A stretch of DNA of 64,000 bases, from assembly GCF_029210385.1 (NCBI RefSeq), contig NZ_JARGDQ010000001.1:62001-126000 (forward strand). Reading direction: 5' to 3'. This DNA comes from Desulfurivibrio dismutans. Lineage in GTDB: Bacteria; Desulfobacterota; Desulfobulbia; Desulfobulbales; Desulfurivibrionaceae. Positions 43,336-51,900 of the stretch are shown piece by piece (position 1 is the first letter of the stretch; each line of letters begins with the position of its first letter). The position numbers were made by a program, and so were the translations under genes. The notes under the pieces are model-generated. The model did not search any database. It worked only from the letters and a program-made list of their open reading frames with translations, and was not told where the DNA came from.

Positions 43336-44168
43336 GAGGCAGAAAACCGGTAAGACAAAAAAAATGGCTAACTCGTCGGGGCGGCCCCGGGTCAGCCGCG
43401 AATTCTGGCTTTGTCGGCAAACTGGCGGTGCTGGGTCTGGGATTGGCGGCCATGCTGCTGGTGGCCTGGTTCAGCGGCATGCTGTTGCTGCAGCAACTGG
43501 GGCAGTCGTCCTTTTTTCAGCTTACTTCGATCAGGATCGACGGTGGGGTGCGGACCACCAAAAAGGAGGTTCTGGCCTTGAGCGGCCTGGATGTCCATAG
43601 TAACCTGCTGGCCTTGTCGGTCGGCACATTGCGCCGGCGCATCGAGGCCCATGGCTGGATCGAGTCGGCGGAGATTCGCCGGGAGTGGCCAAGCCGCCTG
43701 CAGATAACCATTAAAGAGCGACGGCCGCTGGCCATCCTCAGTTTGCCGGACGGGCTTTATTACGCGGATCGCCAGGGGCTGCCCTTTGCGCCGGCAGAAC
43801 CTCCGGAGGAGCTGGACTTTCCGGTGGTCACCGGCCTGGGAGAGGTTGATGCCTGGTCGGAAGAGCAGCGTAGGGCCCTGTGGCGGGCGCTGCATCTGAT
43901 CCGGCTGGCAGGTCGGGGGGGAGTGATTCTGCCGGCCCAGGGGATTTCAGAACTCAACCTGGCGGCGGACGGTGCCGTGACCCTTTTTCTGGTCAGCCGT
44001 CCCTTCCCGGTGTACCTGGGCCGGGAGCCGGAGGTGGCGCTGAGCTATAACCGCCTGGTGCGGGTGCTGAACTGGTTGTACAAAGAAAGGGTGTTTGCGG
44101 AAACCGCGGCCATCCGGATGGATTATCTGCCGGGCCAGGTGCTGGTGGAGAAAACCAGCGGCGGCTGA
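43332..44168 (+). CDS. ftsQ: cell division protein FtsQ, 278 aa
   Basis: Bitopic divisome protein. Basic cytosolic lead (about 1-30), membrane segment (about 32-52: LAVLGLGLAAMLLVAWF), POTRA domain (about 60-130: FQLTSIRIDGGVRTTKKEVLALSG) and FtsQ beta domain to the end. Overlaps murB by 4 bases. It should still contact FtsL here, even though the FtsI partner is catalytically degenerate. Confidence 0.92.
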   Translation: MRGRKPVRQKKWLTRRGGPGSAANSGFVGKLAVLGLGLAAMLLVAWFSGMLLLQQLGQSSFFQLTSIRIDGGVRTTKKEVLALSGLDVHSNLLALSVGTLRRRIEAHGWIESAEIRREWPSRLQITIKERRPLAILSLPDGLYYADRQGLPFAPAEPPEELDFPVVTGLGEVDAWSEEQRRALWRALHLIRLAGRGGVILPAQGISELNLAADGAVTLFLVSRPFPVYLGREPEVALSYNRLVRVLNWLYKERVFAETAAIRMDYLPGQVLVEKTSGG

Positions 44169-44210
44169 GCGCCCGGCTGAAGCAGGTGAGAGGAAAAGAG
44201 GAAAATTCGT

Positions 44211-45443
44211 ATGAGTCGTGAGGAACGGGGAGAACTGCTGGTCGGCCTGGACATCGGCACCACCAAGATCTGTGCGGTGGTGGCCGAAGTGCTCGGCCGG
44301 CAGATCAAGATAATCGGCATGGGCCGTGCCCCTTCGGTGGGGCTGCGCCGAGGGGTGGTGGTAAACATAGAATCCACCGTGGATTCTATCCGCAAGGCGG
44401 TGGAAGCGGCCGAACAGATGGCCGACTGTGAGATCGGTTCGGTCTATGTGGGGATTGCCGGCAGTCATATCAAGGGCTTTAACTCCCATGGACTGATCCC
44501 CATTCGTTCCGGCGAGATTCGCCAGGATGATATCGACCGGGTGGTTGATGCCGCCCGGGCGGTGCCGGTGCCGCCGGACCAGGAGATCATCCACGTGTTG
44601 CCCCAGGAGTTCATCGTCGACGGCCAGCCCGATATCCAGGATCCCATCGGCATGACCGGGGTCCGGCTTGAGGCCGATGTGCACATCGTCACCGGCCTGG
44701 TGACCGCGGTGCACAACATCGTCAAGTGCTGCAACCGGGCCGGGCTCAATGTTGCCGACGTGGTGCTGGAGCCGCTGGCCTCGGCGGAGGCGGTGCTGAC
44801 CCGGGAAGAAATGGAGCTGGGGGTGGGGCTGCTGGATATCGGCGGCGGCACCTCTGATCTGGCGGTTTTTGCCGGCGGCACCATCAAGCATACCTTTGTG
44901 CTGGGGTTGGGCGGCCATAATCTGACCAACGATCTGTCGGTTGGGTTGCGCACCCCGCTTAAAGAGGCGGAGCGGCTCAAGGAGGAATATGGCTGCGCTC
45001 TGGCCTCAATGATCGACAAGGATCAGATCATTGAAGTGCCCAGTGTGGGCGGACGCAAATCCCGGCGGCTGTCCCGCCGGGTGATGGGCGAGATCCTGGA
45101 GCCGCGGGTGGAAGAGATGCTGACCCTGATCAATCAGGAACTGGTCGACTCCCGCTACAAGGAACTTGTCAATGCTGGTCTGGTGCTGACCGGCGGCACC
45201 GCCCAACTGGAGCACCTGGAAGACCTGGCCGAACAGATCTTCGACCTGCCGGTGCGGGTAGGATATCCGGAAAATGTCGAGGGCCTTGAGGAGATGATTG
45301 ACTCTCCCCAGTGGGCCACCGCAGTTGGCTTGCTGGTGTACGGCTCCCGGCATGATCCGGCCACCGGTTTTGGAGCCCGCTCCGGGCGGATGTTTTCCCG
45401 CCTGGGCAGCAGGATGAAGGAGTGGTTCAAAAAAGTGATTTAA
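44211..45443 (+). CDS. ftsA: cell division protein FtsA, 410 aa
   Basis: Actin-like protein that tethers FtsZ to the membrane. Phosphate-1 LLVGLDIGTTKICAVVAEV, GLLDIGGGTSDLAVF, VLTGGTAQLEHL and a C-terminal amphipathic helix GRMFSRLGSRMKEWFKKV for membrane binding. 42 bases after ftsQ. Confidence 0.96.
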   Translation: MSREERGELLVGLDIGTTKICAVVAEVLGRQIKIIGMGRAPSVGLRRGVVVNIESTVDSIRKAVEAAEQMADCEIGSVYVGIAGSHIKGFNSHGLIPIRSGEIRQDDIDRVVDAARAVPVPPDQEIIHVLPQEFIVDGQPDIQDPIGMTGVRLEADVHIVTGLVTAVHNIVKCCNRAGLNVADVVLEPLASAEAVLTREEMELGVGLLDIGGGTSDLAVFAGGTIKHTFVLGLGGHNLTNDLSVGLRTPLKEAERLKEEYGCALASMIDKDQIIEVPSVGGRKSRRLSRRVMGEILEPRVEEMLTLINQELVDSRYKELVNAGLVLTGGTAQLEHLEDLAEQIFDLPVRVGYPENVEGLEEMIDSPQWATAVGLLVYGSRHDPATGFGARSGRMFSRLGSRMKEWFKKVI

Positions 45444-45527
45444 GTTTCGGGGCGTCGTCGGCGGCCCGGGGAACAGGAAATAATTGCCTGGATAGCAGCA
45501 GCAACCAGCATTTTAAGGGGGCAGGTT

Positions 45528-46694
45528 ATGTCTTTTAAGCTAGCGGAGACTGAATCGCGGGCGAGGATCAAGGTGTTTGGTATCGGCGGCGGTGGCGGTA
45601 ACGCGGTTAATACCATGGTTGAAAGTGGCCTGGTGGGCGTGGAGTTCATTGCCGGCAACACCGACATGCAGGCCCTGGAACAGTCCAAGGCCGATGTCCG
45701 GCTGCAGTTTGGGCCCAATCTGGCCAAGGGCCTGGGGGCCGGGGCTCGGCCCGACGTGGGTCAGGAGGCGGCGGAGGAGTCCATTGATGAAATCCGCAAG
45801 CTGCTGGAGGATACCGACATGGTTTTTGTCACCGCCGGCCTGGGCGGCGGTACCGGTACCGGTGGGGCACCGGTGGTGGCCAAAGTGGCCAAGGAATTGG
45901 GAGCTCTCACCGTCGGGGTAGTCACCAAGCCTTTTGCCTTCGAGGGCAAGAAACGGATGAAAAATGCCGACGCCGGTTGGAAGGAGCTCAAGGCCCATGT
46001 GGATACCATCATCACCATTCCCAATGACCGGCTGATCTCCATGGCCCAGAAAGGCACCCGCTTCATCGACGGCATGAAGATGGCCGATGATGTCCTGGTC
46101 CAGGCGGTTAAGGGAATCACCGACCTGATCAACCTGCCCGGCTACATCAACCCGGACTTTGCCGATGTCCGCACGGTGATGAATGAAATGGGGCCGGCTT
46201 TGATGGGCGCCGGGCAAGGGGTCGGAGAAAATCGGGCCAGTGAGGCGGTGAACATGGCCATTGCCAGTCCGCTGCTGCAGGATATCAGTATTGATGGGGC
46301 CAAGGGAGTGCTGGTCAATATCTCCGCTCGCCAGGATACCCTGACCATGGCCGAGGTGACCCAGGCGACCACCAAGATTTATGACGAGGTCCATGAGGAT
46401 GCCAATATTATCCTCGGGGTTATTTTCGACGACAACCTGGGTGATGAACTGCGGGTGACGGTGATCGCCACCGGCATTCGGGCGGTGGAGGATTTTGAGG
46501 ATGTTGCCGACAATATCCGGCCCCTGCCCGGTGCCGGTAAGCGGGAGGCCAGGGTGCAGAGCCTGCCGATGACCGGAACGGGCAGTGGCTGCAACCGTGA
46601 GGCGGCCGCTAAAGGCGGCCGCAAAGCCTTTCCTTCATTAATGACCGATGAAGATTTTGATCGGCCCACCTTTTTGCGCAAAAATGAAAGCTGA
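45528..46694 (+). CDS. ftsZ: cell division protein FtsZ, 388 aa
   Basis: Tubulin-like GTPase forming the Z-ring. IKVFGIGGGGGNAVNTM, GTP loop GLGGGTGTGGAPVVAKVA, T7 loop INPDFADVRTVMNE (Pro where Leu or Val is usual, catalytic Asp residues kept) and the C-terminal FtsA/ZipA-binding peptide FDRPTFLRK. AAGGGGGCAGG lies upstream. Confidence 0.97.
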   Translation: MSFKLAETESRARIKVFGIGGGGGNAVNTMVESGLVGVEFIAGNTDMQALEQSKADVRLQFGPNLAKGLGAGARPDVGQEAAEESIDEIRKLLEDTDMVFVTAGLGGGTGTGGAPVVAKVAKELGALTVGVVTKPFAFEGKKRMKNADAGWKELKAHVDTIITIPNDRLISMAQKGTRFIDGMKMADDVLVQAVKGITDLINLPGYINPDFADVRTVMNEMGPALMGAGQGVGENRASEAVNMAIASPLLQDISIDGAKGVLVNISARQDTLTMAEVTQATTKIYDEVHEDANIILGVIFDDNLGDELRVTVIATGIRAVEDFEDVADNIRPLPGAGKREARVQSLPMTGTGSGCNREAAAKGGRKAFPSLMTDEDFDRPTFLRKNES

Positions 46695-46706
46695 CGGCCG
46701 TCGGTG

Positions 46707-48482
46707 ATGGGTGCCGGCCGCGCGCGTCGCGTCCGCGGCCGCCGGCAGGAGTCGTCGCCCCCCGACCTCCTGCAGGGCGAGCGTGGAACCTGGCGTCAGA
46801 AATGGGGCCACCGGCTGACGGTGGCCCTGATTTTCCCTAATACGTACCCGGTGGCCGCCTCCAACCTCGGCTGGCAGTTGGTTTATGACCTGCTCAATGA
46901 ACACCCGCAAATCCTGGCCGAGCGTTTCGTGCTCCCCTCCGCCGGAGAGGTGCCCCGTTCCCTGGAGTCAGGGCGCCCCCTGGGTGATTTCTCGCTGATC
47001 TGCTATTCAATCTCCTTTGAAGGCGACACCTTAAACCTGTTGCGTTTGCTGTCCGCCGGCGGAGTGGAACTGGATGCCGAACGTCGGTCAGAGCATCACC
47101 CCTTGGTGATCGGGGGCGGGGTGGCGACCTGGATGAACCCGGAACCGCTGGCTCCGGCCACCGACCTTTTTTTGATCGGTGAGGCGGAGGCGCTGCTGCC
47201 GCCGGTGCTTGCGCGGCTGGTGAGCCATTACCGGGCAGAGATTGCCTCCGCCGGAGGCGCCGGCCACTCTTCGCGCATCACCCTGCTCCACGATCTGGCC
47301 TCCTCTTGTCCCGGCTGCTACGTGCCTCGCTTTTATACCCCGCACTACCTTGCTGACGGTCGCCTGGCGCACATGATGGCGGCGCCTGGAGTGCCGCCGA
47401 GAATCAAACCGGTGTTGCAAAACTCCCCGGCGGTTGCCGGCTATTCGCGTTTGCTTAGTCCTCGGGCCGAGTTCAGCGACCTCTTTGTGGTCGAATTGGG
47501 GCGGGGATGCAGCCGCAGTTGCCGTTTTTGCGCCGCCGGTTTTGTCTACCGGCCGCCGCGCTTGTGGTCGCCGGTGGCCATCGAGGCCGCCCTCAATCGG
47601 CGGCCGCCGGATATTAAACGGGTTGGTCTGTTGGGCATGGAGATGGCCGCCCCCGAGACGCTGGCGGCCATCAGCCGTCAAATCGAGGCTGCCGGTTGTC
47701 GGCTCTCTTTTTCCTCTCTGCGGGCCGACGCCATAACCCCCGAACTGTTGCGTTTGCTCAAACAGAGCGAGGTCAAAACGGCGGTGCTGGCGCCCGATGG
47801 AGCCTCGGAGCGTTTGCGACGGGTGATCAACAAGAATCTGGCCGAGGAAGATATCCTGCGGGCGGCCGAGGCGTTGGCCGCCATCGATGTGCGAACCATT
47901 AAGCTCTACTGCATGATCGGGCTGCCCGGCGAAGAGGATGCCGACCTGATGGAACTGGTGGCCATGATCGGCCGTTTGCACCGCCGATTGCTGGCTGGAG
48001 GCCGCCGCCGCGGCTGGCTCACTGAAGTGCAACTCAGCGTGAGTTCCCTGGTGCCCAAGCCCTGGACCCCGTTCCAGTATGCCCCCTTCGCCGGAGTGTT
48101 ATTGCTGCGCCGCCGTCTGCAGTTGCTGAAGCGGGAGTTGAAGAGCCAGGCCAATGTCAAGCTCAGCGCCGAATCTCCGGAACATGCCTATTGGCAAGCC
48201 ATTGTCGCCAGGGGTGACCGGCGCCTGGGGCAGGCGCTGCTGCGCCTGGCGGCGACCGGAGTTGAAGCCCGGCCCAGCCGTGCCCTGGCCACCCACGGGA
48301 TTGACCCTGACTGGTATGCCGGTCGTAGCCGTACGGCCGATGAACGGTTCCCCTGGGAAATTATTGCACCGGGTATCAAGCCGGAGTATCTCTTCAAAGA
48401 ATATCAGCGGGGGCTCAGTGGTGCTGTCACCGAGGCCTGCCGGGTGGAAAGCTGTCGACGTTGCGGGGTGTGTGGTGGTTGA
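46707..48482 (+). CDS. B12-binding-type radical SAM protein, 591 aa
   Basis: Cytosolic iron-sulfur protein. The 4Fe-4S-SAM motif CSRSCRFC is near residue 272. The N-terminal third has a Rossmann-like region (FPNTYPVAASNLG, VIGGGVATWMNPEPLAPATDLFLIGE) typical of cobalamin-binding radical SAM enzymes, though the canonical DxHxxG is not clear. The C-terminal tail carries CRRCGVCGG, perhaps a second metal site. GTG 46704 is an alternative start. It follows ftsZ by 13 bases and overlaps the next kinase. Substrate unknown. Confidence 0.85.
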   Translation: MGAGRARRVRGRRQESSPPDLLQGERGTWRQKWGHRLTVALIFPNTYPVAASNLGWQLVYDLLNEHPQILAERFVLPSAGEVPRSLESGRPLGDFSLICYSISFEGDTLNLLRLLSAGGVELDAERRSEHHPLVIGGGVATWMNPEPLAPATDLFLIGEAEALLPPVLARLVSHYRAEIASAGGAGHSSRITLLHDLASSCPGCYVPRFYTPHYLADGRLAHMMAAPGVPPRIKPVLQNSPAVAGYSRLLSPRAEFSDLFVVELGRGCSRSCRFCAAGFVYRPPRLWSPVAIEAALNRRPPDIKRVGLLGMEMAAPETLAAISRQIEAAGCRLSFSSLRADAITPELLRLLKQSEVKTAVLAPDGASERLRRVINKNLAEEDILRAAEALAAIDVRTIKLYCMIGLPGEEDADLMELVAMIGRLHRRLLAGGRRRGWLTEVQLSVSSLVPKPWTPFQYAPFAGVLLLRRRLQLLKRELKSQANVKLSAESPEHAYWQAIVARGDRRLGQALLRLAATGVEARPSRALATHGIDPDWYAGRSRTADERFPWEIIAPGIKPEYLFKEYQRGLSGAVTEACRVESCRRCGVCGG

Positions 48483-49932
48483 AGGCAAGCAGGCCGAGGG
48501 AAGTAAACTAGCAGCCCTGAAGCCGTTCCGGCTGGTAAAATTTTTCTCTTTTTCCAGCCTGGCGGTTTTTTTAGCTTTTGCCCTGGTGCTTTCCCTGTTG
48601 ATTTCCGATTATGCCAAAAGAACCCTGCTGGAGCGCAGCGAAGCTTACGCGCTGGTGGTCACCGAAAACTTGAGCCATCAGGTTTTTCAGCAGTTCGTGG
48701 TGCCCACTGTGCTGCATTACGGCAAAATCGCCCTGCGCACCCCGGAGCAGCATCAACTGCTGGATGCGGTGGTCCGCAACACCACTTACGGGATGCGGAT
48801 TCAAACGGTAACCATCTACGATTCCCGGGAAAATATTATTTCCTACAGTACCGACAGCGAGAAGATCGGACAGCGGGATGCGGGCGGCCGGGAATACCGT
48901 AACGCCCTGGCCGGGGAAAGTGCTTCGCGTCTGGTCACCGAAGGGGAGCCCTGGGGGGCGCTGCCCTGGGTGACCCCGGCCACTTCGCAGTTGCACACCT
49001 TTATCCCTTTCATTCAATATACCCCCATGGAAGATAAGCCGGATATCATTATGGGGGTAATCGAGGTGGTGCAGGACCTGTCGGAAGACATGGAGGCCAT
49101 CGCCAGGTTCCAGGGGGCGGTAATCCTGATCTCGATGCTGATGATGGCGGCCCTCTTTATCGTTTTGCGTATTATTGTAGGCCGAGCCGAAAGAATCATG
49201 GAGGCCCGGGCCGAAGAGCGTCGGCGGCTGGAGCAGCAGCTGCATGACAGTGAAAAACTGGCCACCCTGGGCCGCATGGTGGCTTCGGTGTCCCATGAAA
49301 TCAAGAATCCACTGGGGATTATCCGCAGTACGGCGGCGATTTTAGGCAAACGGGTGCGCAAGGAGGCCCCGGGCAATGAACATCTGGCCGAGATCATCGT
49401 CAGCGAAACCGGCCGGCTGGACGGGATTGTGCGGGAGTTTCTCGATTTCGCCCGCCCTCAGACCCTGAACCGTGCCCCGGAGTCCATCAACGAGATCATT
49501 CGGCAGGCCCTGGAATTTCTGGCCCCGGAATTGCGAAACCGGGGAATTACGGCCTCCCTGGAGCTTACCGAAAGTCTGCCGACCCTGCAGCTTGACCGGG
49601 AGCAGATATACCGTGCACTGCTGAATATCATACTCAATGCCGTCCAGGCCATGGCTGACGGCGGCACCCTGACCCTGCGCAGTCGGAGGTTGCACAAGAT
49701 GATCGGGGGCGGGCAGGTGGTGGAGATTGTCGATACCGGTGAGGGAATCAGGGAGGAAGAGCGGGAGCAGATTTTCAGCCCCTTTCATACCGGCAAGCAC
49801 CGGGGCACCGGGTTGGGGCTGGCCATCGTGAAAAATATTATCGACGCCCACCGAGGTCGGATTGAAGTGGAAAGTGAGCCGGGGAGCGGGTCCTGTTTCC
49901 GGCTCATTTTGGGAAAGCACGCCAGGGGCTGA
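48475..49932 (+). CDS. membrane sensor histidine kinase (NtrB/ZraS-like), 485 aa
   Basis: Two membrane segments (about 22-45 and 217-240) enclose a periplasmic sensor domain of about 170 residues (double-Cache-like: YGMRIQTVTIYDSRENIISYSTD). The H-box MVASVSHEIKNPLGIIRS is near residue 270, then the N-box LNIILNAVQAMADGG and G-box GTGLGLAIVKNIIDAHRG. I use GTG 48475, overlapping the radical SAM gene; no ATG fits. No response regulator is adjacent. Confidence 0.85.
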   Translation: MVEGKQAEGSKLAALKPFRLVKFFSFSSLAVFLAFALVLSLLISDYAKRTLLERSEAYALVVTENLSHQVFQQFVVPTVLHYGKIALRTPEQHQLLDAVVRNTTYGMRIQTVTIYDSRENIISYSTDSEKIGQRDAGGREYRNALAGESASRLVTEGEPWGALPWVTPATSQLHTFIPFIQYTPMEDKPDIIMGVIEVVQDLSEDMEAIARFQGAVILISMLMMAALFIVLRIIVGRAERIMEARAEERRRLEQQLHDSEKLATLGRMVASVSHEIKNPLGIIRSTAAILGKRVRKEAPGNEHLAEIIVSETGRLDGIVREFLDFARPQTLNRAPESINEIIRQALEFLAPELRNRGITASLELTESLPTLQLDREQIYRALLNIILNAVQAMADGGTLTLRSRRLHKMIGGGQVVEIVDTGEGIREEEREQIFSPFHTGKHRGTGLGLAIVKNIIDAHRGRIEVESEPGSGSCFRLILGKHARG

Positions 49933-49976
49933 TGTCTTGTCGCGGTCTTGGGAAACAGTTCCCGGCCGGGAGGGCG

Positions 49977-50945
49977 TTACTGGCCCGGGCCCTTGCCGCT
50001 CTTTTTGCTCTCGACCCGCTGTTTCAGTTCCTCGTGGTCCTTGAGCAATTCCTGGTAAGTTTCCTCGGCCCGTTGTTCCTTCTCCGCTCGATTCTTTTTT
50101 ATTTGCTCCACCTTCTGCTTGAGTCGTTCCTCCCTCACCTTGAGGCCGGAGTCGCGGATGCCGAAGATAGTGGCGGCCAGGAAGCGGAAGGAAAAGAGCA
50201 TTAGCTCCACATCATCTTCTCGGAGTTTCTTCTGGGTTTCCTCATCCAGTTCGTAGGAGGAGAGAAAGCTGTCGCTGAGCACCAACTCCCTGAACTTGTC
50301 CAGGTCGGTGCTGGCCATAAAAAAGATCCGCTTGGCCGGCTCGCTCAGCGTGGCCTGGAGGCCGAAGGACTTGCGGCGCATGACCAGTTCCATCCATTCC
50401 TTGTTCATGACGTCGGATTCATCAATGCCCTGGTCGCCCCGCCATTCCCGGATGGTTTGCACCTTCTCTTCCTCGTGGCCCTTACAGTGGTCCTCTTTGA
50501 CCAGAAAGTAAAACTCCTCGGCCGGCGCGCTCTCTTCCTTGCTCTCCGGTGATTCCCGGAAGTAGGACATCCCCACCGGATAGTAGCGGCAGGTGGTGGG
50601 GCGGTGTTCATAAATCGTGCAACCCTGCTCGGTGACAAAGGGGCAGCGACCATCTTCGTCAAGATTGATTCGCACCCCGGGCAGGTCAGTTTTTTCCAGA
50701 TAGACCGGGGTGGTGAAGCGAAGTAAAAACTCGGCGGCCGGCAAGTTTAGAGCCCGCCGGATGCGGAGGATATCGTAGGGGGTCAGGACGATGTTGATGT
50801 TGCCGCAGCAGGCCGTGAAGCATGCGACCCCGGGGTGACAGCTGAACTTCAGGTTGCTGTCCAGGTCAAGCTTATGAGGCATGATATTGCTGGGATTGCG
50901 GCTGAGAAGCGTCGACTGGTCAGGGGGTGATTCCGGTTTGCTCAT
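49977..50945 (-). CDS. YkgJ-type cysteine-cluster protein, 322 aa
   Basis: Cytosolic protein with a YkgJ-type metal-binding cluster: FTACCGN near residue 40, CPFVTEQGCTIYEHRPTTCRYYPVG near 100-125. The C-terminal 90 residues are a charged helical tail (EERLKQKVEQIKKNRAEKEQRAEET). I use ATG 50945 (MSKPESP). It is divergent from the apr promoter. Function unknown; a zinc or iron-sulfur site is inferred. Confidence 0.75.
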   Translation of the reverse strand: MSKPESPPDQSTLLSRNPSNIMPHKLDLDSNLKFSCHPGVACFTACCGNINIVLTPYDILRIRRALNLPAAEFLLRFTTPVYLEKTDLPGVRINLDEDGRCPFVTEQGCTIYEHRPTTCRYYPVGMSYFRESPESKEESAPAEEFYFLVKEDHCKGHEEEKVQTIREWRGDQGIDESDVMNKEWMELVMRRKSFGLQATLSEPAKRIFFMASTDLDKFRELVLSDSFLSSYELDEETQKKLREDDVELMLFSFRFLAATIFGIRDSGLKVREERLKQKVEQIKKNRAEKEQRAEETYQELLKDHEELKQRVESKKSGKGPGQ

Positions 50946-51098
50946 GATTTGGTACATCCTCGTGGTGGTCGGGCCTTGGCTGGCCGCAATGGTCGTTTGC
51001 TGGCGATCGAAATATAAACCCACAAAGATACTCATCTGGGCGGTTGGTGTCAATTGTTAAACGGCTTTTCCGTCAACCAGCCGCCGGGAGTTTTTTGC

Positions 51099-51127
51099 TT
51101 GACATTTGACAGGTGAAAAATTATAGA
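51099..51127 (+). promoter_or_regulatory. strong promoter for aprBA
   Basis: TTGACA (51099-51104) and TATAGA (51122-51127) with 17-bp spacer, in an AT-rich setting. Confidence 0.75.
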
Positions 51128-51133
51128 AACCTG

Positions 51134-51401
51134 AGTTAGAAAATATGAGCGCCCCTTCAGTTTTCTGAAAAAGAACGTTTTATTTCCGGCCCAGGCAAGG
51201 GTAAACCGTGCGGAGGCGGACGATGCAGGTTTTGCTGCAGGTTTGCCGATTGTTGCTTCTGTCGTAGGGTACGACAGCTTGCCGGGGGCGGTTTTTTAGT
51301 GGTGAAAAGTTGTCTGGAAAAGGTGTCGTAGGTCTTGCGATCCCCGTCTGGGGGTGGCCGGATCGACAAAATTCAAACTCAATTATTGAGGAGGTTAGTG
51401 A
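51134..51401 (+). promoter_or_regulatory. about 268-nt untranslated leader of aprBA
   Basis: From the predicted start point to the aprB ATG, no convincing ORF. It contains a CTGTCGTAGGGTACGACAG hairpin near 51257-51275 and several G-rich segments. A leader of this length before a highly expressed operon suggests mRNA stability or regulatory structure. I found no known riboswitch core. Confidence 0.45.
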
Positions 51402-51830
51402 ATGCCGAGCTATGTGGATCCTTCAAAGTGTGATGGTTGCAAGGGCGGTGATAAGACTGCCTGCATGTACATCTGTCCCAACGACCTGATGGTCTTGAAC
51501 AAGGACGAGATGAAGGCTTATAACCAGGAGCCCGATGCATGCTGGGAGTGTTACTCTTGCGTGAAAATCTGTCCGCAGGGCGCCATCGCCGTCCGCGGCT
51601 ATGACGACTTCGTGCCCATGGGCGGTTTCGTGCATCCCATGCGGAGCTCCGACTCCATCATGTGGACCGTTAAGTTCCGGAACGGCAACATGAAGCGTTT
51701 CAAGTTCCCCATCCGGACCACCGCCGAAGGTGCCGCCAATGCGTACACCGACCTTAAGGGCGAGAACCTGGATGACGAGAAGCTGACTCTGGAGCAGGAC
51801 CTGCCGGCCCCGACCATGCTGGCCAAGTAA
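51402..51830 (+). CDS. aprB: adenylylsulfate reductase beta subunit, 142 aa
   Basis: Iron-sulfur subunit passing electrons to AprA. Two 4Fe-4S sites: CDGCKGGDKTACMYICP and CWECYSCVKICPQGAI. The C-terminal tail (MKRFKFPIRTTAEGA to DLPAPTMLAK) wraps the alpha subunit in known structures. GAGGAGG precedes the start. Gene order B then A is standard. Direction of catalysis (APS reduction or sulfite oxidation) cannot be read from sequence. Confidence 0.97.
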   Translation: MPSYVDPSKCDGCKGGDKTACMYICPNDLMVLNKDEMKAYNQEPDACWECYSCVKICPQGAIAVRGYDDFVPMGGFVHPMRSSDSIMWTVKFRNGNMKRFKFPIRTTAEGAANAYTDLKGENLDDEKLTLEQDLPAPTMLAK

Positions 51831-51900
51831 GGGCAGCTACGACTGAACAGGTAATCAGTGAACAACAAGATCTGAAAATCCCAAACAAGGAGATTATATT

